From Candidatus Saccharimonadota bacterium (lineage in GTDB: Bacteria > Patescibacteriota > Saccharimonadia > Saccharimonadales > Saccharimonadaceae), in contig QJZZ01000001.1 of the NCBI GenBank assembly GCA_003246575.1, positions 219,978-283,977 on the forward strand: a DNA stretch of 64,000 bases, read 5' to 3'. The translations under genes were made by a program, and so were the position numbers. Within the stretch, counting starts at the first letter, position 1. Each line of letters starts with the position of its first letter. The notes under the pieces are model-generated. The model saw only the letters and a list, made by a program, of their open reading frames with translations, was not told the origin of the DNA and ran no database searches. Positions 42,332-52,217 of the stretch are shown in pieces.

Positions 42332-43789
42332 ATGCAGCTCTGGCGATTCAAGATTTCGCTTCATGAGACGTGGCATTTCACGGTCTTTTGTGGCGGAATT
42401 GTTGTCGGTCTGGCACTGAGCGCACTCCAGTTCGCAGCTTTTTTCTCAGGATGGCAGTGGATGGTGGTCGGTGGACTACTGTTTTTGTTTGTGTGGTGGA
42501 AAAAATGGCGATGGCTCGTAGCGGTTGCGGCGATTGCTGGGCTACTCGTGGGCCTGAGCCGAGGAGCGGTCGATATCGAATCGAGAACTGTTTATGCGAG
42601 TGAATTTGGCGCGGTCGTGACGTTGACGGGTCGCGTTGCTGAAGATCCTGATAATGGAGCAAAAGGCGAGAAATCACTACGCCTGGCCGATGTTGGCAGC
42701 GGGGATGTGGCGCTACCGGCACAGGTGTGGGTGACGGTGTTCGGTGACCAGGCGATCGAACGGAGTGATATTGTGACCGTGCGCGGAACGTTAGCAGCGG
42801 GATTTGGCAGTTTTGCAGCCAGTATATACCGAGCTGACATCGTGAGCATCGAGCGCCCTGAGCCGGGTGACGTCGCGCTGCATGTACGAGAGAGTTTCGG
42901 CGAGAAAGTCCGGCTTGGCATCGCCGAGCCTGCCGCAAGCCTTGGCATGGGATACTTGACGGGGCAGCGTCGTAGTTTGCCCGAAGAGCTCGACGCAGCG
43001 CTCAAAGCGGTTGGCCTGACGCATGTCGTCGTGGCGAGTGGATATAACTTGACCATTCTGGTGCGCGCCATGAAACGATTATTCGAGAAACGATCACGTT
43101 TTTTGACCGTATTTTTGTCGGGATGCTTGGTGGTATGCTTCATCGCGGTCACGGGACTCAGTCCGAGTATGACACGGGCGGGGCTGGTGACGGGATTGGC
43201 GCTCGCAGCCTGGTATTTTGGACGTAAATTTCACCCCGTCACACTACTAGTATTTGCCGCTGCTCTGACGGGCCTGTATGATCCGAGCTACGTGTGGGGA
43301 AATCTCGGGTGGCAACTCAGTTTTGCGGCCTTTGGTGGCGTGATGGTACTGGCGCCACTGCTCCAGAATTATTTCTTTGGTGAGGCGAAACCGGGCTGGA
43401 TTCGGCAAGTGCTCGGTGAAACGATTTCAGCACAAATCGCAACCGCACCGTTGATTCTGTATAGCTTCGGGCAGATATCAAATGTAGCGGTGATCGCAAA
43501 CCTACTTGTACTGCCGCTCATACCGCTCGCGATGCTGCTCACGTTTGTGACTGGCGTAGTTGGGTATGTCGTGCCAGCAATTGTGAGCGTAGTCGCGCTG
43601 CCCGCGCAGTGGCTGCTGAGCTACATGGTGTGGGTGGCCGAGTCAGCAGCAAATGTTAGTTGGGCGCAGACGACAGTGGAGGTGCCGCTATGGGGGATGC
43701 TCGTCGGGTTTGCGTGTATCATCGCCGTGATTTTGTACATGAAACACGCCACCAGATACAACCTGCGTGAAGCGAGCGTCATCGAATGA
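42332..43789 (+). CDS. comEC: ComEC/Rec2-family DNA uptake channel
   Basis: A 485 aa membrane protein forming the inner-membrane DNA channel in natural transformation. Helices near the N-terminus are followed by an OB-like outer domain (about residues 85-170) and the competence domain with VVVASGYNLTILVRAM and LGWQLSFAAFGG. The C-terminal metallo-beta-lactamase nuclease domain of long ComEC proteins is absent, as in some short forms. Together with the pilus genes it suggests DNA uptake. The ATG is 6 nt after TACAAT (leaderless). Confidence 0.9.
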   Translation: MQLWRFKISLHETWHFTVFCGGIVVGLALSALQFAAFFSGWQWMVVGGLLFLFVWWKKWRWLVAVAAIAGLLVGLSRGAVDIESRTVYASEFGAVVTLTGRVAEDPDNGAKGEKSLRLADVGSGDVALPAQVWVTVFGDQAIERSDIVTVRGTLAAGFGSFAASIYRADIVSIERPEPGDVALHVRESFGEKVRLGIAEPAASLGMGYLTGQRRSLPEELDAALKAVGLTHVVVASGYNLTILVRAMKRLFEKRSRFLTVFLSGCLVVCFIAVTGLSPSMTRAGLVTGLALAAWYFGRKFHPVTLLVFAAALTGLYDPSYVWGNLGWQLSFAAFGGVMVLAPLLQNYFFGEAKPGWIRQVLGETISAQIATAPLILYSFGQISNVAVIANLLVLPLIPLAMLLTFVTGVVGYVVPAIVSVVALPAQWLLSYMVWVAESAANVSWAQTTVEVPLWGMLVGFACIIAVILYMKHATRYNLREASVIE

Positions 43790-43831
43790 TATAATGTCTG
43801 CAGTAGAAACACCTGAAAGGACTGATTAGCC

Positions 43832-44554
43832 ATGTCTGGACACAGCAAATGGAGTAAGATTAAACGTGACAAAGGCGCAAATGACGCCAAACGCGGTGCG
43901 GTATTTACGCGCATCGGTAACATGATTGCGATTGCCGCTCGTGGCGGTATCGACCCTGATATGAACCCAAGCCTCGCGCTTGCCATCGAAAAAGCGCGCC
44001 AGGCAAACATGCCAAAAGAAAACATTCAGCGCAGTATCGATCGCGTGGCTGACAAAAACGCTGCAGTGCTCGAAGAAGTAACCTACGAGGGCTACGGTCC
44101 TGGCGGTGTTGGTATCATCATCGAAGCGGCAACCGATAACCGCAACCGAACCTTGCCGGAAGTCAAAACGGCGTTGACCAAAAACGGTGGTACGATGGCC
44201 GATCCAGGTAGTGTGGCATTTCAATTTACCCGCAAGGGCGTGATTCGCGTCAAAGCAAGCGGTGAAGATGCGCTCCTGACGATTCTCGATGCTGGCGCAG
44301 AAGACGCTGTCGAAGAAGACGGCGAGATCGTTGTCTATACCGACATGAAAGATCTGCATGCAGTACGCAAGGCGATTCTCGACGCCGGCCTGGAAGTCGC
44401 TGACGCTGAACTCCAGTATGTTGCAAACAACGAAGTGCCTGTTGATGACGAAGAAACGGCGCGCAAGCTCCTCAAGGTGCTCGATGCGATCGAAGATTGC
44501 GATGACGTGACTGCGGTGCACACGAACGCCGATATCATCGCAGATGTTGAATAG
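43832..44554 (+). CDS. YebC/PmpR family protein
   Basis: A 240 aa member of the YebC/TACO1 family, with the conserved start MSGHSKWSKIKRDKGANDAK, PKENIQRSID and the EGYGPGGVGIIIEAATDNRN block. Family members act as transcription regulators or as translation helpers at proline-rich stretches. Length is typical. TATAAT (about 43790) and GAAAGGA supply promoter and ribosome site. Monocistronic. Confidence 0.95.
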   Translation: MSGHSKWSKIKRDKGANDAKRGAVFTRIGNMIAIAARGGIDPDMNPSLALAIEKARQANMPKENIQRSIDRVADKNAAVLEEVTYEGYGPGGVGIIIEAATDNRNRTLPEVKTALTKNGGTMADPGSVAFQFTRKGVIRVKASGEDALLTILDAGAEDAVEEDGEIVVYTDMKDLHAVRKAILDAGLEVADAELQYVANNEVPVDDEETARKLLKVLDAIEDCDDVTAVHTNADIIADVE

Positions 44555-44642
44555 TTGTAAAATACACACGAATTATAGCATTTAAACCATGAACGTGTTA
44601 TTTTAAGCGTGTAAGGTCTAAAAAACAAAAAAGGGAAAAGCT

Positions 44643-46340
44643 ATGAAAATAGGTGGAATAGCAACTTTAGCAGGCTTGCTCGCGGTAGTCGTATCCGTTG
44701 TCGGTGTGGCGACGAATACGTATGCAGCGGGCAATACATGTACGTGGACTGGCGCTGGCGGCGACAGTTATTTCAGTACAGCGGCAAACTGGTCTGGATG
44801 TACACCAACTGATGGGGACGATTTGATCTTTCCGGCAGCTGAATCTGCGTCGGTTTACATAAATAACGATTCACTCACTTCGCTTGGATCTGTAACGCTG
44901 AACTCTAGTTCGAATACCTCGAATTATTACACGACTACGATTGCGTCTAGCTCAGACACGACACTCCTTGGAAGTATAAATGTTGGCACTAATCAGGCAC
45001 TATCATTTAACGATACAGGGTCGTCCGGGTATATTCTGGGTGGTGACGTTAACGTAACTCTCGACACAAAAGGAAGAATATCTATGTATTCGGATCTGTC
45101 TATGGGTTCGAATGGCCTAAGTATCGCTCGCTCGCAATCTGTTAATTTATCGCATGTCTCTGATCTCTCAGCGGTGCTGCTTAGTGGCTTCGGCAGTGCC
45201 CTGACGGGAAACTCGGATGCATCGATCACGCTGAATGGAATCGGGACCGACCTATCGTACGCTGGAGATTTGAGTGGGTATGCAGGCAACATCGTTGCGT
45301 ATGACTCAGTGATATCTTTTGATTCGTGGTTGGATCTTAACGCTAATACTAGGCTTCTTCTGCACGATTCAGCTTTGGACTATGGCGATACCGTTCCGTA
45401 CAACCTGACAACACCAGTAGAGTTCACCGGAAACTTTCTTGGTGGCAGAAGCGACACGTTCGGATATGAAGCTGTGATGAACCCGTCGTCAGCACTGACG
45501 TTGAGTAACACTACGCTTCATAGCGATATTCAAGTTGATCCATTTAGTGCAAACATTACATTTGCGGGTTCACTTGTCGGTAGGTATTTGATTGGCGGAA
45601 GCCAGGCGTATAGCCCGTCGGCAACAACTGGTCACATCATCATTTCTGCTTCGACGAACACGAGCCTGTTACCAAACGATGACTATATCATCGTTAACCA
45701 GGGTAGCTATTCGGACAGCACGGCTCAGTCGATCATTGTCCAATCAGGTGATGCCGTTACGATTAATGGTGCGCGTGGTCGAGTCATCGTTTCGCCTACA
45801 GCAACACTATTTGGTACAGGTACCGTTGGTGACCTGAGTGTACTCGGCACCGCACATTTGTCTCCAGGACATAGCCCTGGCTGTATGTCTACGGGCAGCC
45901 TCGCATTGAGCGCTGGAGCTATCTATGATGTTGACTTGGGTGGTACGGTAGTTTGTACCGGGTACGACCAGGTACGCGTTACGGGAACTGTTTCACTGGC
46001 CGATGCTATTCTTGCACTAAACTTCTACGGCGGATATATTCCAGCTAATGGCACCAGCTTTACAGTCATTACAAATGACGGATCTGACGCAGTTGTTGGT
46101 GAGTTTGCAGGACTTCCTGAAGGCACGAAGTTTGTGTACAACAACAAGGCATTCCAGATTACGTATAAGGGCGGCGATGGTAACGATGTTGTCATTACGA
46201 CTGTCGGCGGCGCAGGTGTGCCAAATACAGGATTCGAAATGCTTACATCAAGCCCAGTCCTGATTGCTGCAGGCACACTTCTTGCAGCTGGCGCTGTGCT
46301 TGTTGCATCGAAGCAAGTACGATTTGCACGATCGAAATAA
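44643..46340 (+). CDS. Secreted adhesin-like beta-helix protein with VPNTG sorting signal
   Basis: A 565 aa surface protein. A signal peptide covers residues 1-29 (cleavage near TYA-AGN). A Ser/Thr/Asn-rich beta-repeat body follows. LSPGHSPGCMSTGSLALSAG to GGDGNDVVIT matches the PATR/autotransporter-associated beta-strand pattern. At the C-terminus VPNTG is followed by a hydrophobic helix and SKQVRFARSK, a complete LPxTG-type sorting signal. The sortase encoded 75 bp downstream is the likely anchoring enzyme. AAAAAGGGAAAA precedes the ATG. Confidence 0.85.
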   Translation: MKIGGIATLAGLLAVVVSVVGVATNTYAAGNTCTWTGAGGDSYFSTAANWSGCTPTDGDDLIFPAAESASVYINNDSLTSLGSVTLNSSSNTSNYYTTTIASSSDTTLLGSINVGTNQALSFNDTGSSGYILGGDVNVTLDTKGRISMYSDLSMGSNGLSIARSQSVNLSHVSDLSAVLLSGFGSALTGNSDASITLNGIGTDLSYAGDLSGYAGNIVAYDSVISFDSWLDLNANTRLLLHDSALDYGDTVPYNLTTPVEFTGNFLGGRSDTFGYEAVMNPSSALTLSNTTLHSDIQVDPFSANITFAGSLVGRYLIGGSQAYSPSATTGHIIISASTNTSLLPNDDYIIVNQGSYSDSTAQSIIVQSGDAVTINGARGRVIVSPTATLFGTGTVGDLSVLGTAHLSPGHSPGCMSTGSLALSAGAIYDVDLGGTVVCTGYDQVRVTGTVSLADAILALNFYGGYIPANGTSFTVITNDGSDAVVGEFAGLPEGTKFVYNNKAFQITYKGGDGNDVVITTVGGAGVPNTGFEMLTSSPVLIAAGTLLAAGAVLVASKQVRFARSK

Positions 46341-46368
46341 AAACAAACCGAACCTTACGGCTAAGATC

Positions 46369-46403
46369 ATTACTATGCTAGGCGCTGCGCCTAGCATAGT
46401 AAT
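46369..46403. terminator. Perfect hairpin between surface protein and sortase
   Basis: 17 bp arms ATTACTATGCTAGGCGC/GCGCCTAGCATAGTAAT separated by one T. The T run after it is weak, so it may attenuate rather than fully stop transcription into the sortase gene. Confidence 0.7.
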
Positions 46404-46414
46404 CTTTATGAAAA

Positions 46415-47431
46415 ATGAAAAACGATATCATACTACCAACAAAACAGCTCCGACCGGCTCCGCGACTTACAGTTGAGCCTCGTTCCAGTCGTAGGGTTGT
46501 TGGCTTTGACGTCTTGCGAACACCGGCTCATAGTGTTGTGCAGAGAGATGCTCATAAGCCAAAGGGGCTGCTGCTTAAAGTGCCAGCTCAAATGATGAGC
46601 GACACTAAGTCGCCTGTTCCTTCGACGCAAATGAATAGTACGAATGACGTACCGTATTTTCGGATTAGCGCAAAACAAGTTATTAAGTCGGAAGATCTGC
46701 CAACGCCTTCAGGTGTCTCGTACGTAAGTCCATTCAAAAAACAAAAAAACGTGAAACTATATTTAGCAAATGGACTTGTCGCATGTATTGCTGTCGTGGG
46801 GATTGTTATGATGACGCAGGGCTATTTACTGAACCAGAGGGTTACAAGCCAAGTTGCTGCACTCCAATCTGACGTCAGTGATTCAAGTGAATCGGATGGA
46901 CTTGTGACGACGAGTAGCTCGCAAATTCCTACGTCAAAGACTCCAGATGACCCAAACTTTATTCAAAATTATCGTGTTGCCGCAAACCTTCCTCGAACCA
47001 TTACTATTGATGCTATTGGAGTGAATGCCCGTGTGCTACAGGCTGGCGTTGACGAGGATAATGTCATGATGACACCAGCAACCTCCTACGACACTGCCTG
47101 GTATAACGGGAGCTCTCAGCCTGGGCAGATGGGCGCTATGATTATTAATGGACACCTGCATGGCGATACAAGGCTTGGTATATTTGGTCATCTTGATACC
47201 CTGAAGGCAGGTGAGGAAATTGTCGTACAAAAAGGTGATGGCACTGATATAACCTATGTCGTTAAGAAAGTTGAGACAGTCAAGATTGAAGATGTGAATA
47301 TGGCAGCGTTGATGGTCTCATATGACACGACAAGGCCGGGCCTCAACCTCATCACCTGTGGTGGCGAATATGATCCTGTGACGAATAAAATCGATAGTCG
47401 CACACTTGTATACGCAGTGCAGCAGAATTGA
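46415..47431 (+). CDS. Sortase
   Basis: A 338 aa membrane-anchored transpeptidase. A long cytoplasmic region (residues 1-110) precedes one membrane helix (about 115-137). The catalytic domain has the His in NGHLHGD, the Cys in LITCGGE and the Arg in DSRTLVY, in the correct order. It most resembles class D/E sortases. Its likely substrate is the VPNTG protein just upstream. The ATG could also be at 46408 in another frame, but 46415 gives the full ORF. Confidence 0.9.
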   Translation: MKNDIILPTKQLRPAPRLTVEPRSSRRVVGFDVLRTPAHSVVQRDAHKPKGLLLKVPAQMMSDTKSPVPSTQMNSTNDVPYFRISAKQVIKSEDLPTPSGVSYVSPFKKQKNVKLYLANGLVACIAVVGIVMMTQGYLLNQRVTSQVAALQSDVSDSSESDGLVTTSSSQIPTSKTPDDPNFIQNYRVAANLPRTITIDAIGVNARVLQAGVDEDNVMMTPATSYDTAWYNGSSQPGQMGAMIINGHLHGDTRLGIFGHLDTLKAGEEIVVQKGDGTDITYVVKKVETVKIEDVNMAALMVSYDTTRPGLNLITCGGEYDPVTNKIDSRTLVYAVQQN

Positions 47432-47473
47432 CAATCGTAAAGCATAAGCGCTATACTGCCATCAACCAGGGGG

Positions 47474-49384
47474 ATGATGGTAGCAGCACAGCGATTTGGT
47501 GTAGGCGTGGTACTTGCTCTCGGCATGGTGATCATGTCCGCTCCGATTTCTTTTGCGCTCGATACTGTCATCTCGACACCTCCACTTATTGACGGCCCGT
47601 TTCTTATAACGGCATACTCATTTCGCGGTCATGGGCTGCGGTATCTTCAATTGAGCAATACGGGTAGCGCGCTGGCGTCGCTCGATGGTTGGTCGCTTGC
47701 GACGGAGTGGGGCACGGCGGACATCTGGCAGTTCAACGGATTAGCGGGCTATGTTGAGCCTGGGCAGCACGTGACGATTGCCGATGAAAGCGTACTTCCG
47801 GCGGCAACGTTTACCTATGATTCAGTCACGCCATCGGACGTGACGCGGCTCGCGTCCATCAAGTTAGTTCCTCCTGTTGGCAGTGGACTACTCGATTCAG
47901 AAGTCATGATAAGCATCAAGGATACCGGAACTGCACCGACCTTGCGAGATAGTTCAACGACGCCGGAGACATTTTATTTTCAACGTAATCACTCGACGTC
48001 AACAGGGAATTATCTGTCTACCTTCACGGCCTACGACGCCGAGCCGCTGACAATTGCGAGCGATGATCTGTATGCGCCCGTAGTGCAGACGATGCTAGAG
48101 ATTGTAGAAATATATCCATCGCCATTGATGTGTGACCCTGCGGCCGTCCACGACCCATGCTATGAATATGTGAAATTACACAATCCAACCACTACTGCAA
48201 TTGCCGTGTCGGGTCTTCGACTTCGAACAGGTGCCGCTACGCAGGCAGCGAGTTCGAGCAACACGACACTGCTCAATGGAATAGTGCTTCCTGCTGATGG
48301 CTACGGTACGGTGCGAGTTGGCCTGAGCGATAGTGGTGGGTTTGCGTGGCTGGAGGATACGTATGGGCTGAATGTATACGAGAATACTATAGTCGAGTAT
48401 CCGTCCGCTTCTGGTCATAACGGTCAGGCATGGGCATATAGCGCCGAGCGTGGTGAGTGGCGATGGACGACGTATCCAACGCCCGGCAACCGGCCAAGCG
48501 ATTTCGGTCCTGATGTTGTCGTCAATCACTGCGAAGGGTTGAGGTTGTCAGAAATTGGCGCGAATTATAGCTCGCAGTTCATCGAAGTGTATAGTACGGC
48601 GGCAACGGAAATCGATATTTCTGGATGTCAGCTACAGACGAATCGCTCCACGACCAGCACATATATATTCGCTGCAGGCTCAAAGATGGCTGTGGGTGAA
48701 TATCGTGCGGTCACAGTGGACGCGACCGAGCTGACGCTCACGAAAACAACCACGGGAACTGTATACCTTCTGAACTCCGACGGTACGGCAGAAGTTGATG
48801 CACGTAGTTACGACAGTCTTGATGAGCAAACTTCACTCGCTCTTGTTGGTGGTGTGTGGAAACAAACATTTGCCGTTACGCCTGGGAGCGAAAATCAATA
48901 TGTGCAGTATCCAGCCTGCGAATCGGGCTATACCAGAAATGAAGTAACGGGACGCTGCAACAAAGATCCTGAGCCTGTCGTGCTAGCCCCCTGTCCCGCT
49001 GGGCAATATCGTAATCCGGACACTGGAAGATGTAAAAGCCTCGTTGCGACGACATCGACACTCGCAGCGTGCGCGCCAGGTGAGTATCGCAATCCAGAGA
49101 CGAACCGCTGCAAGAAACTAGTTACCGAATCGTCGGCGTTGCAGCCCTGCGACCCAGGGTATGAACGAAATCCAGACACAAATCGGTGTCGAAAAGTTCT
49201 GGCAGCAGAAACGACGGTGCCATTCGCGGACTTTCCCGTTGAGCCAATCGCTGACACGACTAAAGCTTTTGTCGCATGGTGGGCGCTCGGTGGTGCGTTG
49301 CTCCTCGGGCTTGGCTATGCTGGCTGGGAGTGGCGATACGAAGTTACGTCTTGGCTCAAACGTGCTAGCATAAGAAGCGAATGA
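47474..49384 (+). CDS. Surface protein with lamin-tail domains and cysteine-rich repeats
   Basis: A 636 aa protein with a signal peptide (residues 1-29), three likely lamin-tail (LTD)-type beta domains (about 35-145, 205-325 and 355-470; KLHNPTT and LRLSEIGANYSSQFIEVY are typical), four tandem repeats of the form CxxGxxRNPxTxRC (about 477-575; the first reads RNEVTGRC), and a C-terminal membrane helix (about 596-616) with a basic tail. It should be anchored in the membrane and face outward. Its stop overlaps the ruvC ATG (ATGA). Function unknown. Confidence 0.8.
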   Translation: MMVAAQRFGVGVVLALGMVIMSAPISFALDTVISTPPLIDGPFLITAYSFRGHGLRYLQLSNTGSALASLDGWSLATEWGTADIWQFNGLAGYVEPGQHVTIADESVLPAATFTYDSVTPSDVTRLASIKLVPPVGSGLLDSEVMISIKDTGTAPTLRDSSTTPETFYFQRNHSTSTGNYLSTFTAYDAEPLTIASDDLYAPVVQTMLEIVEIYPSPLMCDPAAVHDPCYEYVKLHNPTTTAIAVSGLRLRTGAATQAASSSNTTLLNGIVLPADGYGTVRVGLSDSGGFAWLEDTYGLNVYENTIVEYPSASGHNGQAWAYSAERGEWRWTTYPTPGNRPSDFGPDVVVNHCEGLRLSEIGANYSSQFIEVYSTAATEIDISGCQLQTNRSTTSTYIFAAGSKMAVGEYRAVTVDATELTLTKTTTGTVYLLNSDGTAEVDARSYDSLDEQTSLALVGGVWKQTFAVTPGSENQYVQYPACESGYTRNEVTGRCNKDPEPVVLAPCPAGQYRNPDTGRCKSLVATTSTLAACAPGEYRNPETNRCKKLVTESSALQPCDPGYERNPDTNRCRKVLAAETTVPFADFPVEPIADTTKAFVAWWALGGALLLGLGYAGWEWRYEVTSWLKRASIRSE

Positions 49385-49854
49385 GAATCATAGGCATAGA
49401 TCCCGGTACAGGCATCCTCGGATTTGGCGTTATCGACGCCAACGGTGCAAAAACGACGCTTGTTACTGCTGGTGTGATTCGTACGCCCGCGCACACGCCA
49501 CTTCCTGAACGACTCAGTGAAATCTACGACGGACTGACAGAAATTATCAAGGAAACCAGTCCAGAAATCATGGCGATTGAAAAGCTGTTTTTCGCCCAAA
49601 ATGTCACAACAGCGATGAGCGTTGCTCACGCGCGCGGTGTTGCAATGCTGACAGGCAAACAAGCTGATCTACAGATCGAAGAGTATACGCCACTGCAGAT
49701 CAAGCAGACGATGACCGGCTACGGGCGGGCAGATAAAAAGCAGATGCAAGAGATGGTGCGCTTGCAGCTCGGGCTGAGTGAAGTACCGAAACCGGACGAC
49801 TGTGCTGACGCCCTCGCCGCGGCCATAATGTGTGCGTTCATCCGACGTACGTAG
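49381..49854 (+). CDS. ruvC: Holliday junction resolvase RuvC
   Basis: A 157 aa endonuclease that cuts Holliday junctions. The catalytic acids are Asp7 (GIDPGTG), Glu67 (MAIEKLFF) and the Asp pair in KPDDCADALA near residues 138-141. Length is normal. It overlaps the upstream surface-protein gene by 4 nt and is separated from ruvA-ruvB by the PBP gene. Confidence 0.95.
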   Translation: MRIIGIDPGTGILGFGVIDANGAKTTLVTAGVIRTPAHTPLPERLSEIYDGLTEIIKETSPEIMAIEKLFFAQNVTTAMSVAHARGVAMLTGKQADLQIEEYTPLQIKQTMTGYGRADKKQMQEMVRLQLGLSEVPKPDDCADALAAAIMCAFIRRT

Positions 49855-49869
49855 TATAATAATCCTACA

Positions 49870-52200
49870 GTGAAACAAGTGAGAAAAGGTAAGTATACGC
49901 GCCATATATCGCGTATCGATCAACTCAAGAAAAGCCTGAAACGACGCTATCGCTGGTGGAAGGCTCTGTCTCGCAAAAAGAAGGCACTCTTGATTGCAAC
50001 CCCGATTTTGGCATTTCTTATCATTACGCCGATCGTCACCTACGTCTATTATCTTCATGACATCGCCGACCAAGAGCGTCTAATGAATCGTAATAATACC
50101 GGCGTGGTATTCCTCGACAGGAACGGCGAGGAGTTTTATTCGATTGGTAAATCAAAGCAGCATGATATCATCCCACTGTCTGACATCAGCGACGATCTCG
50201 AGCATGCGCTGGTTGCGAGTGAAGATAAAGATTTTTATAACCACGGCGGCTTTTCCGTCCTTAGTACGCTGCGCGCGATTTATGGCTACGTATTGAATGG
50301 TGGCGGCAGTTTTGGCGGCTCAACCATCACGCAGCAACTGGCAAAGATTACGCTGCTATCGAATAACCGCAGTGTGTTTCGGCAGTATCAAGCATTCACG
50401 GTTGCCGCGGCGATTGAGAATACCTATTCAAAAGACCAAATTCTTGAAATGTACCTGAACTCGGTCTATTTCGGTGAGAATGTCTTCGGTATTCAGGACG
50501 CGGCGCAACTCTATTTTGGTAAAACTCCCGCTGAACTTGATCTTGCAGAAAGTGCGATGCTCGTCGGATTGCTCCCGGCGCCAAACGCGTATTCTCCGAT
50601 CAATGGTAATGCTGAGTATGCGCGCGAACAGCAAGTGAGTGTCCTTACGCGTATGGAAGTTAATGGCTACATAACGTCTGAGCAAAAGGATGCAGCGCTT
50701 GCCGAAACGCTCACGTACGCAAAGCAGACTTCCTCGTCAAACATCGCACCGCACTTTACCGAAATGGTCCTGAATGAGTTGAGCGACAAGTATGGCTATG
50801 AAGAAGTCATGCGCTCGGGCTATCAAGTGACAACAACCCTCGATGTGACGATTCAAAAATCACTCAACGCAAATATCCAGGCAAACCTGCCATATATCAA
50901 GGCGAGTAGCGGCTCGAACGCGAGCGCAGTAGCCATCGATCCGAAAACCGGGAAGATTATCGGACTTGTCGGAAGCGCCAACTACAACAATACCGAATGG
51001 GGCAAGGTCAACATGGCGACGACTGCTCGGCAGCCAGCCTCTACATTCAAGGCGATTTACTATGCAGGCGCGCTTGCCAACGGTACGATCACTCCAGCGA
51101 CAGTACTCAAGGATGAGCCGATCAATATCGATGGCTGGCAACCCCACAATGCAGACAGGACCTATCGCGGTACGGTGACGGCTCGGAATGCGATCAATCT
51201 TTCGCTCAATATCCCGAGTATTGAAGTGATGCAAAAATACAGCGTCGCCAAGGCAATTCAGCAGGCAAAAGATCTCGGCATTACGGCTCTTGATGAATCT
51301 CGTGACTACGGGTTGCCGCTCGCAATTGGATCGGGCGAAGTGCCGCTTCTTCAGATGGCAAACGCCTACGCCGCTTTCGCCAACCAAGGTCAGGTACACG
51401 AGACGTCAACGATTGTATCGATCAAAGATAAGTACAACAGGCAGGTGTATAAACCCGCTACCGCCAAGGCAACCCAAGGTATCAGCCAGGCTGGTGCATT
51501 CTTAATATCAGACATTCTCTCGGACAATTCAGCAAAAGCGCCGATTTTTGGTAATACGTTTGCTATCGCTGGCCATACTGTCGCTGTCAAGAGCGGTACG
51601 AGCGATAACGTCAAGGATACGTGGACGATCGGCTATACGCCAAGTCTGGCGATCGGTGTTTGGGTGGGTAATAACGACAATTCAGTGATGTACGGCAGTA
51701 GCTCAACGCTCGCGGCACCGATTTGGAAAGGGGCAATGACTGACGCTCTGAGTGGTACGGGCGACGAGAAGTTTGCGGTCCCATCGAGTGTCGTTCAGAG
51801 GAGCACTTGTTATAGTAATCATGGTCTGGCGACCAACTCGATTACAAACGGTACGTACAGCGAGTATTACCTTTCGAGCGCACTTCCTTCAGAGACATGT
51901 GCACCAGAGGAGCCCCAAATTGACGTATGCGTACTCGCGACGGGCGAGGTGACAAAAATCAAGGAGAGCGACTTTGATTCGACAACGTACTCAAAAAACA
52001 CGGCTGAGTGTGCCGCACCAACACCAGAGCCAACAACCATCGAAGTGTGTGATATTGCAACCGGCGAAGTGATCTCTATCAATGAAGCAGACTATGATGA
52101 TGCACTGTATAGCAAAGACACGCAAAACTGTGCACCATCGAATACAGCGAACGGTGGTACGACTGGCAATCAAGTGACGACGCCGATAACAACGCCGTAG
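49870..52200 (+). CDS. Class A penicillin-binding protein (PBP1A type)
   Basis: A 776 aa bifunctional peptidoglycan synthase. A basic tail and one membrane helix (about residues 40-62) precede the GT51 glycosyltransferase domain (ALVASEDKDFYNHGG and GGSTITQQLAK). The transpeptidase domain has STFK (SxxK) near residue 390, SLN and KSGT. A Thr/Pro-rich C-terminal tail holds two repeats of the form CxxATGEVxxIxExDxDxxxYSKxTxxC. GTG start 9 nt after TATAAT. Confidence 0.95.
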   Translation: MKQVRKGKYTRHISRIDQLKKSLKRRYRWWKALSRKKKALLIATPILAFLIITPIVTYVYYLHDIADQERLMNRNNTGVVFLDRNGEEFYSIGKSKQHDIIPLSDISDDLEHALVASEDKDFYNHGGFSVLSTLRAIYGYVLNGGGSFGGSTITQQLAKITLLSNNRSVFRQYQAFTVAAAIENTYSKDQILEMYLNSVYFGENVFGIQDAAQLYFGKTPAELDLAESAMLVGLLPAPNAYSPINGNAEYAREQQVSVLTRMEVNGYITSEQKDAALAETLTYAKQTSSSNIAPHFTEMVLNELSDKYGYEEVMRSGYQVTTTLDVTIQKSLNANIQANLPYIKASSGSNASAVAIDPKTGKIIGLVGSANYNNTEWGKVNMATTARQPASTFKAIYYAGALANGTITPATVLKDEPINIDGWQPHNADRTYRGTVTARNAINLSLNIPSIEVMQKYSVAKAIQQAKDLGITALDESRDYGLPLAIGSGEVPLLQMANAYAAFANQGQVHETSTIVSIKDKYNRQVYKPATAKATQGISQAGAFLISDILSDNSAKAPIFGNTFAIAGHTVAVKSGTSDNVKDTWTIGYTPSLAIGVWVGNNDNSVMYGSSSTLAAPIWKGAMTDALSGTGDEKFAVPSSVVQRSTCYSNHGLATNSITNGTYSEYYLSSALPSETCAPEEPQIDVCVLATGEVTKIKESDFDSTTYSKNTAECAAPTPEPTTIEVCDIATGEVISINEADYDDALYSKDTQNCAPSNTANGGTTGNQVTTPITTP

Positions 52201-52205
52201 TTTGC

Positions 52206-52211
52206 TATACT
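52206..52211 (+). promoter_or_regulatory. -10 box of leaderless ruvAB
   Basis: TATACT with AGATCT spacer and ATG 6 nt later. The same TAGATCTATG string precedes ruvB at 52791-52800. Confidence 0.55.
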
Positions 52212-52217
52212 AGATCT

